From: a virus
DNA length: 64,000 bases
Virus record (IMG/VR): IMGVR_UViG_3300027969_000092
Coordinates: 1-64,000 of that record
Strand: one strand, 5' to 3'
In this document: in pieces, positions 1 to 8,143 of the stretch
Layout: each line of letters starts with the position of its first letter
Position numbering within the stretch: position 1 is the first letter of the stretch
Made by a program: the position numbers and the translations under genes
Notes under the pieces: generated by a model
Database searches by the model: none
The model's input: the letters and a program-made list of their open reading frames with translations, nothing else
What the model was told of the DNA's origin: nothing

Positions 1-75
1 AACAGGTACAGGCACAACAGGTACAGGCACAACAGGTACAGGCACAACAGGTACAGGCACAACAGGTACAGGCAC
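1..75 (+). repeat. 15-bp coding minisatellite, five perfect copies
   Basis: Five exact tandem copies of AACAGGTACAGGCAC fill the first 75 bases, followed to about position 165 by degenerate GGT/GGC/ACA codons. The unit is 15 bp, so it keeps the reading frame and encodes a Gly/Thr linker. The array starts at the window edge, so more copies may lie to the left. Perfect identity suggests recent slippage and probable copy-number variation. Confidence 0.95.
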
Positions 76-805
76 AGGCGGCGGTGGCACTGGAACAGGT
101 ACGGGCGGTGGTGGTACGGGTACGGGTGGTGGTGGCACAGGAACCGGTACAGGCACAACAGTAACAAATCCATTTAGCTACGGTAAGTCTGCAGCTGAAG
201 ATATGCAAGGTATCTACAATTTAGTGCCGGGTCTTACCAAGGCCAGAACAGATTATGAACTAGCTGGCCATTTTGGCATGGCTACAGGAGGCGCAGTGGC
301 AACACCACAATATGACCCGTTTGGGCTAGAAAAATCAACATATGGAACTAGCGATAGTGCCGGTATTTCAGACCCGTCTGCATCGCCATTTGTTGGTTCA
401 TCTTTAAAAATGCCTAAGCTAACAGTTGGGGTTACAAAACACAATGTGGATTATAATCTACCTGGTGTAAACCCCAAGTTTAAAGCTGAAGGTGGTACTA
501 TCAGTGGCCACAATCCGCAGTTCTTTAGTGAAGGCGGCTTGGGAACATTAGACAATCGCTATGTTAAAGGTGATGGTAACGGAACTAGTGATGAAGTACC
601 AGCCATGTTGGCAAACGGAGAATTTGTAATTCCAGCGGATGTTGTGTCCGCGTTAGGTAATGGTAGTAACGATGCGGGTGCTGGTGTACTAGACCAGTTC
701 TTACAAACTATCAGAGAACACAGACAAAAACACGACTCAAAACAACTGCCCCCAGATTCAAAGGGACCACTTGCATATTTACTTGAAGCTAAAAAGAGAG
801 CATAA
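2..805 (+). CDS. Virion protein, 5'-truncated; Gly/Thr-rich linker plus C-terminal domain
   Basis: The frame is open from the left edge, so the start codon lies outside the window and the visible ATG at 203 is internal. The visible part is a Gly/Thr repeat linker, then a domain with repeated Gly-Gly segments. Near the end is a motif of the form GDGNGTSDEVPAML-NGEFVIP. Similar GDGTSD-PAML-NGEFV motifs are common near the C-termini of large phage tail and internal virion proteins. It is followed two bases later by another virion gene, so it heads the ejection-protein cluster. It might be the C-terminal part of the DUF4214 protein cut at the right edge, if the molecule is circular. The exact role is unknown. 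Confidence 0.8.
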   Translation, partial: TGTGTTGTGTTGTGTTGTGTTGTGTGGGGTGTGTGGGGTGTGGGGTGTGTGTTVTNPFSYGKSAAEDMQGIYNLVPGLTKARTDYELAGHFGMATGGAVATPQYDPFGLEKSTYGTSDSAGISDPSASPFVGSSLKMPKLTVGVTKHNVDYNLPGVNPKFKAEGGTISGHNPQFFSEGGLGTLDNRYVKGDGNGTSDEVPAMLANGEFVIPADVVSALGNGSNDAGAGVLDQFLQTIREHRQKHDSKQLPPDSKGPLAYLLEAKKRA

Positions 806-807
806 TC

Positions 808-1806
808 ATGGCCGGACTATCAGATCTAATCACAAATACCGCTAATCAAACAACCTCAATGCCTGCGTGGTATGATACCGCGCAACAAGCAATTGTAAAC
901 CAAGCTGGTACGGCATCTAGTCAAATGCCGAGCCTTCAAAACACGGTTGCTGGTCAGGCAATTAATAACTTGCAAGGACCGAACAATCCGTTCATGCAAG
1001 CTCAAGGTAGCCTTAGCCAAATTGCTTCTGGCGCTGCAAATCCTTGGATTGTAGATCAGTCTACTGGTCAAGTAACACCAAACACTGGTACCGCCATGGG
1101 TGGTTTGTTCCAAGCGCAGAACCAGCAACTACAACAGTTGATGCCAAACTATACAGCACCAGTTCAGGGAGCTAATATTGCTGGTGGTAACTTTGGTAGT
1201 CTACGTGGCGAGACAGCGGTTAACAAAGCCATGGGTGACGCACAAGCTAAACTGTTTGCTGACCAAATGCAGGCCGCACTACAGAACCAACAAACTGGTG
1301 TTGCAGCTGGTACAGGTTTAGGTAACGTAGGTCAATCTGGTACTGCATCTATGACTACACTAGGTCAAGCACAACAATCTGATCCGTTTACTGCAGCAGC
1401 AAACTATGGTAAAATTGTTGGGGGTATTCAAGCCCCGACAACCGTTGCAAATAGAACACAATTATCCCCACTTAATACATTAGGTAGCTTAGCTACAGCA
1501 GGTTCTACCGGTTACAGTGCAATTGACCAAGCGTTAAAAAGTTATGGTGGGATTGGTGGGGTGCTGGGTAAACTATTTAGTGGTGGTAATAATTTATCTG
1601 GAGTTGATGTTGCAGGTCAGGGAAAAACTGTAGTTGCCCTCGATACTTCTGGTGGCGGTTATGGTTCTCCAGTAATTGGAACAGGCGGTGGTGGTGGTGC
1701 GGGTCCTGGTCAAGTGCTTGGACAAGACGGTAATATTTATAATGACCCATCTTACGGAACCGGCGGTTCAAGCGGCGTTGATACTGGTATTGAGCCAACT
1801 CCTTAA
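808..1806 (+). CDS. Putative internal virion protein, Gln/Ala/Gly-rich (332 aa)
   Basis: The ATG at 808 follows the previous stop by two bases. The protein is rich in Gln, Ala, Asn and Gly; the first 200 residues look helical (repeated QxxL/QxxA patterns), and a glycine-rich tail runs from about residue 245 to the end. No transmembrane segment or enzyme motif is seen. Its place between the preceding virion gene and two larger ejection-type proteins recalls the small internal core protein of T7-like phages (gp14 position). That comparison rests on gene order only; no homology is claimed. Confidence 0.7.
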   Translation: MAGLSDLITNTANQTTSMPAWYDTAQQAIVNQAGTASSQMPSLQNTVAGQAINNLQGPNNPFMQAQGSLSQIASGAANPWIVDQSTGQVTPNTGTAMGGLFQAQNQQLQQLMPNYTAPVQGANIAGGNFGSLRGETAVNKAMGDAQAKLFADQMQAALQNQQTGVAAGTGLGNVGQSGTASMTTLGQAQQSDPFTAAANYGKIVGGIQAPTTVANRTQLSPLNTLGSLATAGSTGYSAIDQALKSYGGIGGVLGKLFSGGNNLSGVDVAGQGKTVVALDTSGGGYGSPVIGTGGGGGAGPGQVLGQDGNIYNDPSYGTGGSSGVDTGIEPTP

Positions 1807-1827
1807 TAGTTAATACGAAAGAAATAT

Positions 1828-3672
1828 ATGGCAATTGCACCACTATCACCTGATACAACTGAAGAGCAAACCCCAGGACCGTTGTCCGGTGGCGCTACTT
1901 TTGAGGCTGGCAAACCTAAAGCTGGTACACTTGGCGTTTCCGGTAAAATTAATTTAGGTCCGCAAGATACATCTGAAATTTTAAGAAACTTGCAAGCCGA
2001 GTTAGATAAACGCAACGGTCCAATGAGCACATTCCTTGGTGGATTGCAACGTGCATCTGCTTGGGGTTCTGGAGGCGCACAAGGCCCTGCAGCTGCATTG
2101 ACTGCCATGGATCGTGAACAGCTTTTAAAAGACCAAGATACTCGCGCCTTACAAGAAAGAATGCTTGCTGTTAAAGGTGCTGAATCAACACGTCAAGGAA
2201 AAATTCAATCCTACGGTGGGATGCCTGGACAGTTTGCGCAACCGGGTGCTGAGGGTGCTGCCCCACAAAATGTTTCCCCGCTTCAAAAAATGATATCGTC
2301 TTTGCCAGCGGCGCAACAACCCATTGCTATGAACGCATGGAAATCCGGTGATGTGGATACTGTTGAGTCTATGGTTATTGCCAATGAAAAGAACCGCACA
2401 ACTGAAGCTAAAAACTTAGACATGTTGCGTAGTTTGCCCGCTGGTCCGGAGCGTGATATGTTTATGGCTCAAGCATATAAAGACGCAGCAGCTAATCGTA
2501 CAATGATTACGCCTGAAGGCGAGATTCCGTTTACACCAAGTTACGCACCTAGGCCACCTGGCATGGGTGGTGCTACCACACCAACACCAACAGGCGGTGT
2601 AGATTTAAGACAGGTTGCATTAAATGCTGGAATACCAGCTAGTGCAATTATTAGTGATTATCGTGATCCCGCCAAACAGTTAAGTTTAATTGACCGTGAA
2701 GATCCTAATAATCCTGGAAAATTTTTAACTAAAGAGGGTCGTTCTGTAGCATTACCTGGTCAAAGCGCCCACCAAATTCCGGGGGCTGGTTTAGATCTTA
2801 AATTATCTTATACCCCAACTGCAGCACAAGAAAAAGCGTTGGCGGCAGCTGGAGCAATAAAAATTCCAGGTCATGCTGGGCACTATCAACTGCCAATTTC
2901 TAAAATGAACGCCTCTTTGGCCGCTAATGCAACAGCCCCAACTGAAAACATTGGTGGCTATAGTCCTCAATCTAAACAAGGTCAGGAGTTAATTACTAAG
3001 GGTATCGCTGGCGACAATGAGTCTCTCATTAAAAATCTTCAAGATCCAGCGCTTGCTCAAGCAAGAGCTCAGGAAAAATTACCAGGTCAAATCACTAGAA
3101 CTTTAGATATTTTAGATAAAACTAAAACCGGTCCTGGCGCATCTACAGCAATGTTAGTGACAGAGTTAAAAGGCTTTTTTGGCGAATTAAAACCTGAACA
3201 ATTGCAACAGTTAGTTAATCAAAAAACAATTACTCAAACCCAAGCAACGTTAATTGCTAGTGGAATTAAATCTGCGTTTGGTGCTCAGTTGTCCGACAAA
3301 GAAGGTGATCGTTTTGCAAAAACCTTGTTTACAATTGACGATCCAAAACAATTTATTAGAGCAACTTTAGAATTGCAACGAGCTGGTGTTTTTGCTAACA
3401 GAGCGTTTGCTAACGCTATGGTTGGTGCTCCTGTTAAAGCACAAGCCTATAGAGAATACTTATCAAAAGAAGAATCCATTAATGATAAGATTCTTAAAGA
3501 GCATGCTCCAACAGTTTGGGCTCAGATGCAAAAAACTCAAGCTGAGAAACCTGCTGCTGCAGCTGAAAAACCTGCAAACATTCCGAAAGAATACACTTTG
3601 GCCCCGGATAACAAATATTATGCTCCGGACCCAAAACGCCCTGGAAAATACTTAATGTGGGAAGGTAAATAA
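1828..3672 (+). CDS. Internal virion protein with an M15-like peptidase domain (614 aa)
   Basis: The ATG at 1828 follows a purine-rich GAAAGAAAT stretch. Residues 1-250 are low-complexity and helical. Residues about 255-360 resemble a D-Ala-D-Ala carboxypeptidase (M15) fold: SAHQIPGAGLDL gives His315 and Asp323, and GHAGHYQL gives His352, matching the usual SxHxxGxAxD and terminal His motifs. There is one extra residue between His and Asp, so activity is uncertain. The remaining 250 residues are alpha-helical and Lys/Ala-rich. Peptidoglycan-degrading domains in podovirus internal proteins usually open the cell wall during DNA ejection, which fits this gene's position. A structural, inactive domain is the alternative. 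Confidence 0.75.
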   Translation: MAIAPLSPDTTEEQTPGPLSGGATFEAGKPKAGTLGVSGKINLGPQDTSEILRNLQAELDKRNGPMSTFLGGLQRASAWGSGGAQGPAAALTAMDREQLLKDQDTRALQERMLAVKGAESTRQGKIQSYGGMPGQFAQPGAEGAAPQNVSPLQKMISSLPAAQQPIAMNAWKSGDVDTVESMVIANEKNRTTEAKNLDMLRSLPAGPERDMFMAQAYKDAAANRTMITPEGEIPFTPSYAPRPPGMGGATTPTPTGGVDLRQVALNAGIPASAIISDYRDPAKQLSLIDREDPNNPGKFLTKEGRSVALPGQSAHQIPGAGLDLKLSYTPTAAQEKALAAAGAIKIPGHAGHYQLPISKMNASLAANATAPTENIGGYSPQSKQGQELITKGIAGDNESLIKNLQDPALAQARAQEKLPGQITRTLDILDKTKTGPGASTAMLVTELKGFFGELKPEQLQQLVNQKTITQTQATLIASGIKSAFGAQLSDKEGDRFAKTLFTIDDPKQFIRATLELQRAGVFANRAFANAMVGAPVKAQAYREYLSKEESINDKILKEHAPTVWAQMQKTQAEKPAAAAEKPANIPKEYTLAPDNKYYAPDPKRPGKYLMWEGK

Positions 3673-3673
3673 T

Positions 3674-5917
3674 ATGGCTGGAGTTCCAGTTGAGCATGAC
3701 CCATTTGGTGCAAATTCAAAAGCGGTTCCAGTTGAATATGATCCATTTAAAAAAGCAGCTCCTAAGTACGAGCCTGCAGAGGATACAATGTATTCTCCTG
3801 ACGGAGCTCCTTTAATTACACCACAATCTATGGGTGAAGGCACCACTGGTGGTAGGTTTGCTAGGGACATTATGACAGACGTAGTGTCTGCTCCTATTAG
3901 AGCCAGTATGAGCCTAGCCAAGCCCGCTGTTGGTGCAGCAGAATGGGCTGGCATATCCACTCCATCTAAAGCTGTCCTTGAGATGGACAAAGGTATTGCA
4001 AAACAATCAGAAATTTTGGATTCCGGTATCAGTCCCTTTTCAACCGCTGCCAGTTTGGCTGGCGACATTTACGGCTTTAACAAGCTGGGCGGTTTGGCAA
4101 GTAAAGTTGCTCCAGCTGCAATGAAAGTACCCGCTTGGTTAAAGCCAATCATGGGTGGTGCCGCAGCCGGTGCAATTCAGCCAACTGGAAAAGCTATGGG
4201 AGAAGAAGGTTTCCTGCCAGAGAAAGCAGCTGACATTGGTATTGGTGCTGCATTAGGCCCAGTTGCTGAAAAAGTTGTTAAGGGTGCGGGTGCTGTTTTG
4301 TCTCCTCAGCTGCAGCGTTTAAAAGATTTAGCTGCACAAGGCATTGACACATCTAAGTTAACCTTGGGTCAAATACTTGGTGGTAAAGCTCAATCTGTAG
4401 AAAACTTTTTACAGGGTATCCCTGGCGGCGGAGTTAAAACACTTGTAAAAGAAGGTCAAGAAAGTATTCAAGAACAAGCTGCTAAACGTACATCTAATTT
4501 TGATAATCTTTTAGACCAGTTTAAAGATACAAACAAACAAAAAATTACTCAAGATTTTGAGGCAGCTAAGTTTAATTTAGAGAAACAAGGTTTAGCTTCA
4601 GATCCTAAGTTAAATGAATATATTAAAATGATGGAAAAAGGTCTTGCTGATAAAAACGCAGACTTTAGCTTGCCAATCTTTAATAAGGTTCTTTCCAATC
4701 TTGGTCAAAAACTACCCACTGGTGTTAAAGGTAACGCTGCTGTTGACTTTACACAGACAGCAGTTTCAAAAGGCTATGATGATGCCCTTGAAAAAATAGG
4801 CACTGTAAAAATTACACCGAATCGGATGCAAGAGTTTAATGATATTTTAGAACGAGCCAAGGGTGAGTTTGGTGATGCAGATCCAGCGTTGTTTAAACAA
4901 CTGCAAACTGATATTAATACAAAGATGCTAGGTAATTTTGCAGAATCTACAAACATTCCGGCAAATAAATGGCATACCGTTTTTAAAGAAATTGGTGAGA
5001 AATCTTTTGGTAAGCGTGATGCCACTGGGTTTGAAAGAGACTATGCTAAGTCTTTGTATGAAGCCCAAAAAGTATGGAAAAAGATGGCAGAAGACGCCGA
5101 TCCAACTGGTGCCATTAAGAAGGTAAACGCAGCTCACTCTGAATTGCAAATCCCACAACGTGCTGCGTCATACGTTTCTGGTGTTAAGCTACGTGGTGGT
5201 GCATTTAGTCCTGAAGAGCTGCTTGGTGCAAGTGCTAAGGAAAGCAGTCAGAAGGCTTTTGCCGCTGGTAAAGCTCCGTATCAACAGCAAGCCAAAGAAA
5301 GTTTTGACACAATGAAATTGGCAGAAAAAGATTTAAATGCCAAAATTAAAGCATTACAAAGTTCTAAAGAAAAATCTAAAAGCACTAAACTTGAGGCTTT
5401 ACAAAAAGAACGCGATGTGCTTCTAGAAAACATGAATAGTTTACAAGCTAAATTGGAAAAGCGTGTTGGTGCCAAGAAAGAAAAGCTAGCTGATGTAGTT
5501 GGAGAAATTAAAGAACGTGGCAAGCCTGTCGGTGCTTTAGCTGGTATGGCCCCAATGACATTGCCTTTAGTCCCAGCGGCTTTACGTGGTTTAATGCAAA
5601 ACGAAGGTGCAACAATTCCGAACGTAGCTGCTCAGTTAAGTGATTTAGGGCCAGCGTACTATGGTTTATTGGCAGCACCAACTATTGCAACTAAACTTGG
5701 ATATGGCAACCCATTGGCTCAGAAACTATTCAAGGGCGCTGCAACCACGCGTCCAGAGTTTATGACTCAAGCTGGTGAAGCATTAAAGCAAGCGCCTAAT
5801 ACAGGAATGCTTGCCGGTACAGAGGCTGTTCAAGAGCCAGTGAAACAGTTTATGAATCAAATACAAGGCCTCGGTCAAAAAGAAGGTGGCCTTGTGTCTT
5901 TGGAAAAGAAACAATAA
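3674..5917 (+). CDS. Large internal virion (ejection) protein (747 aa)
   Basis: The ATG at 3674 lies just after the TAA of the previous gene. The N-terminus carries three short repeats: GVPVEHDPF, AVPVEYDPF and a weaker third copy. This tandem DPF motif often begins large internal proteins of environmental podoviruses. Residues 40-200 are Ala/Gly-rich with hydrophobic stretches that could become membrane-active. Residues 210-620 are charged and helical, with a clear coiled coil around 540-610. It is likely one of the proteins ejected with the DNA, in the T7 gp16 position. The gene ends at 5917, directly against the stop of the convergent polymerase gene. Confidence 0.75.
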   Translation: MAGVPVEHDPFGANSKAVPVEYDPFKKAAPKYEPAEDTMYSPDGAPLITPQSMGEGTTGGRFARDIMTDVVSAPIRASMSLAKPAVGAAEWAGISTPSKAVLEMDKGIAKQSEILDSGISPFSTAASLAGDIYGFNKLGGLASKVAPAAMKVPAWLKPIMGGAAAGAIQPTGKAMGEEGFLPEKAADIGIGAALGPVAEKVVKGAGAVLSPQLQRLKDLAAQGIDTSKLTLGQILGGKAQSVENFLQGIPGGGVKTLVKEGQESIQEQAAKRTSNFDNLLDQFKDTNKQKITQDFEAAKFNLEKQGLASDPKLNEYIKMMEKGLADKNADFSLPIFNKVLSNLGQKLPTGVKGNAAVDFTQTAVSKGYDDALEKIGTVKITPNRMQEFNDILERAKGEFGDADPALFKQLQTDINTKMLGNFAESTNIPANKWHTVFKEIGEKSFGKRDATGFERDYAKSLYEAQKVWKKMAEDADPTGAIKKVNAAHSELQIPQRAASYVSGVKLRGGAFSPEELLGASAKESSQKAFAAGKAPYQQQAKESFDTMKLAEKDLNAKIKALQSSKEKSKSTKLEALQKERDVLLENMNSLQAKLEKRVGAKKEKLADVVGEIKERGKPVGALAGMAPMTLPLVPAALRGLMQNEGATIPNVAAQLSDLGPAYYGLLAAPTIATKLGYGNPLAQKLFKGAATTRPEFMTQAGEALKQAPNTGMLAGTEAVQEPVKQFMNQIQGLGQKEGGLVSLEKKQ

Positions 5918-7867
5918 CTACTTCTTATAGCGCTTACTGACCCAGCCCTCTGCAGCTAGGGGGAAGTCAGAAGCCCAAGATGGTGGTGTAGTCATAATCT
6001 GCATCACCTCATTCTCTAGGGCTTCTTCTGCACCATCCTCATCAACTAGGAGTAGCACCTCATCGTGAATAGAGTTGATAACCTCGAACCCTTTGTTCTC
6101 CAAAGCCAACATGGAGTTAGCCAAGAAATCCCTAGCGGTGCCTTGGACAGCCGATTGGAAGATGGAGCTACCAATCAGGGGGTTACGCTTCCACTGTCTG
6201 GTGTAGGTGTTCTGAGAATGGATAGTGATGCCGAGCTTCTCCTGACCCCAGGGTGTGGTGAGCAACTCGAGCTCTGGCCTCTGCCAACAAATCAGCCGTC
6301 CACTGGGTAGTTGCATCCACAACGCATTTCTAGCAACCTTTAACTTCAACTTTGTGCCAGCGACAAACCCTGTACCGGGATTGTTTACCGCATCAATTGC
6401 AGCAGCTTCGCATTTACCCCAAAGTGCCTTTACCCTTGCATAAGACGTTCGGTAGTTATCTACTGCGTTCTTAGCCTGTCCCTCACTTATCTTGACACCC
6501 ATCCCCTCAGCATATTTAACAAGGCCTTTAGCACCCTGACCAAACATCGCACCAAGGACCGCAGACTTGCTAATCTGGCGTTGTTCCTTCGTGACTTCCT
6601 CATAGGGTACGTGGTATAAACTTTCCGAAGCGAAGACCTTGTACTCATCTAATCCTTTCCGGAACAATTCCACTTTGTCATTTTGCCCAGCCAAGTAGAC
6701 ACCAACTCGGTTTTCAATTGAGCTAAAATCCACGTCAACGAAGGTCTTGCCCCGTGGAGCAACAATAGCAGATCGGACAAGGGAAGAGAGTTGTTGCATT
6801 GTAGCGCGACCCTCATTAAATGCGCTTGGTATTGCGAGTTCAATTTCCTCATCGCTGATGGTTGGTCGGGCAATATTTTGTAAATTAAGCCCACCACGGC
6901 TCGCCCAGCGGCCGGTACTAGCGCCATGATATACCAGTGTATTCCTAATCCTGCCTTCACGTTGTATCTCCATCATCTTAGCGTACTTAGCCACGCTAGT
7001 TTGGCTTCCTTCTTGGCGCAATCTCAGCACCTTTTTAATGCTATCAAATATGTTGCTTTGCAGCATTTTTTCAACGGTCTCTGCGGTCAAATCTGGCAGT
7101 GGTGCATGCGGTACACGCAGGTTAATCCATGCCAGTAATTGAGCCCGTTCAGAGGGCTTACAACCGGTCAGGGAGCGACATTCGTCATCCAGTAAGGCCT
7201 GGGCATCACCTACAGCTTTGACGGCGTTTTGGAGCTCTATAGGATCCACTGGGACGCCTCTTAGGTTGATACGCTGGGTGAGGGTCCAGACATCCTGTTC
7301 GGCCGGTGATAGGGGCCTTAAATTGGCTGCAATCGCCATCTCTGTACGGACGTCCTGTGCGCAGTAATCAAACAGCTCTTTTAGAAGAGCAGGATCGTTG
7401 TTAAATTCACCTTTGTGGGGTTTGCATAGCTTCTGAATTAGGTATCTGCCACGGGTATCTTTTTGCTGGTTTGCGTCCATAAAGATAGCCGCTTCACCCA
7501 GTGATTGGGGTATGTTATTGGCTGCCGCTATGGCCATGGAGTCAATGCACTGTTCCAGCTTTAGTGGCGGCCAGCCGTACTTTGGCACACAGACACAGTT
7601 CCAGATGGCGTACTCGAACATGGCGTTCCATGCCTGGATTTTGCCGCCACGTTTTACATGGTCAAGAAGGCAATTAAACTTGTACCTGCGAATTGTTAAA
7701 TTTTCTGTTGGGCCGGTTTGAGCCAATCCAACAACAGTCACATCGGAAGGTTCGGTGCCGAACGCAATACACAAAACTTCTGTGCTGGGGTCGTTGGCGT
7801 AAATGTCTAGCCCTTGGTCGGCTAGGTCGATGGCGCTGCGTGTTTCAAAGTCAATGCTGTAAATCAT
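5918..7867 (-). CDS. polA: Family A DNA polymerase with 3'-5' exonuclease domain (649 aa)
   Basis: This is the replicative polymerase. The N-terminus begins MIYSIDFETRS, whose DFET is the Exo I motif of the proofreading domain (about residues 1-190). Polymerase motif A is DVDFSSIENR (about 376-385), motif B is RQISKSAVLGAMFGQG (about 430-445), and motif C is SIHDEVLL (about 597-605). No 5' nuclease domain is present, and the length is normal for phage PolA-type enzymes. GGAG lies 5-6 bases before the ATG. Motif B has FGQG where most PolA enzymes have an aromatic FG-YG, a mild departure. The stop codon abuts the convergent virion gene with no intervening base. Confidence 0.97.
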   Translation of the reverse strand: MIYSIDFETRSAIDLADQGLDIYANDPSTEVLCIAFGTEPSDVTVVGLAQTGPTENLTIRRYKFNCLLDHVKRGGKIQAWNAMFEYAIWNCVCVPKYGWPPLKLEQCIDSMAIAAANNIPQSLGEAAIFMDANQQKDTRGRYLIQKLCKPHKGEFNNDPALLKELFDYCAQDVRTEMAIAANLRPLSPAEQDVWTLTQRINLRGVPVDPIELQNAVKAVGDAQALLDDECRSLTGCKPSERAQLLAWINLRVPHAPLPDLTAETVEKMLQSNIFDSIKKVLRLRQEGSQTSVAKYAKMMEIQREGRIRNTLVYHGASTGRWASRGGLNLQNIARPTISDEEIELAIPSAFNEGRATMQQLSSLVRSAIVAPRGKTFVDVDFSSIENRVGVYLAGQNDKVELFRKGLDEYKVFASESLYHVPYEEVTKEQRQISKSAVLGAMFGQGAKGLVKYAEGMGVKISEGQAKNAVDNYRTSYARVKALWGKCEAAAIDAVNNPGTGFVAGTKLKLKVARNALWMQLPSGRLICWQRPELELLTTPWGQEKLGITIHSQNTYTRQWKRNPLIGSSIFQSAVQGTARDFLANSMLALENKGFEVINSIHDEVLLLVDEDGAEEALENEVMQIMTTPPSWASDFPLAAEGWVSKRYKK

Positions 7868-7897
7868 ATATGCTCCTTAGGCAACCGACGTATCGGG

Positions 7898-7923
7898 AAA
7901 AAAGGGGGCCGGACTGCGCCCCC
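7898..7923 (-). terminator. Rho-independent terminator before the polymerase gene
   Basis: On the minus strand, GGGGGC (7918-7923), an 8-base loop and GCCCCC (7904-7909) are followed by six T. It lies between the DUF1289 gene and the polymerase gene, so the polymerase needs read-through or its own promoter. Confidence 0.85.
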
Positions 7924-7948
7924 AAACCAACCACCATGTAAAACTTAA

Positions 7949-8140
7949 TTATACACCAATTCTATTTATTACCTGTTGCTTTTCACTGTTTGATAAACGG
8001 GTCCAAGCTGTAATCTCCTCTCTTGTTCTTTGGCATCCTTTACAAACGCCAAAGAAGTCGAGTGAACATTTTCCCACACAGGGACTTGCCACCTCCATGC
8101 TTCGTTCCAGTTCCACAGATTGAGTGGAGGGCAGGCCCAT
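7949..8140 (-). CDS. DUF1289-family small cysteine protein (63 aa)
   Basis: The core matches the DUF1289 family of proteobacteria: SPCVGKCSLDFFGVCKGCQR carries the Cys pattern PCxGxC-(x)n-CxGC, followed by RTxEEIxxWxxLS and a KQQVINRI helix. Four cysteines could bind a metal or an Fe-S cluster; the family's function is not established. The ATG lies just after the stop of the reductase gene (three bases between), so it is probably co-translated with it. A second in-frame ATG 14 codons later is an alternative start. Its link to the reductase suggests a redox or cofactor role; this is inference. Confidence 0.85.
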   Translation of the reverse strand: MGLPSTQSVELERSMEVASPCVGKCSLDFFGVCKGCQRTREEITAWTRLSNSEKQQVINRIGV

Positions 8141-8143
8141 GGA

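Noticed and set aside
5890-5945. Bidirectional terminator between the convergent genes
   Set aside because: The stop codons touch (5917/5918) and no hairpin with a T-run is visible there.
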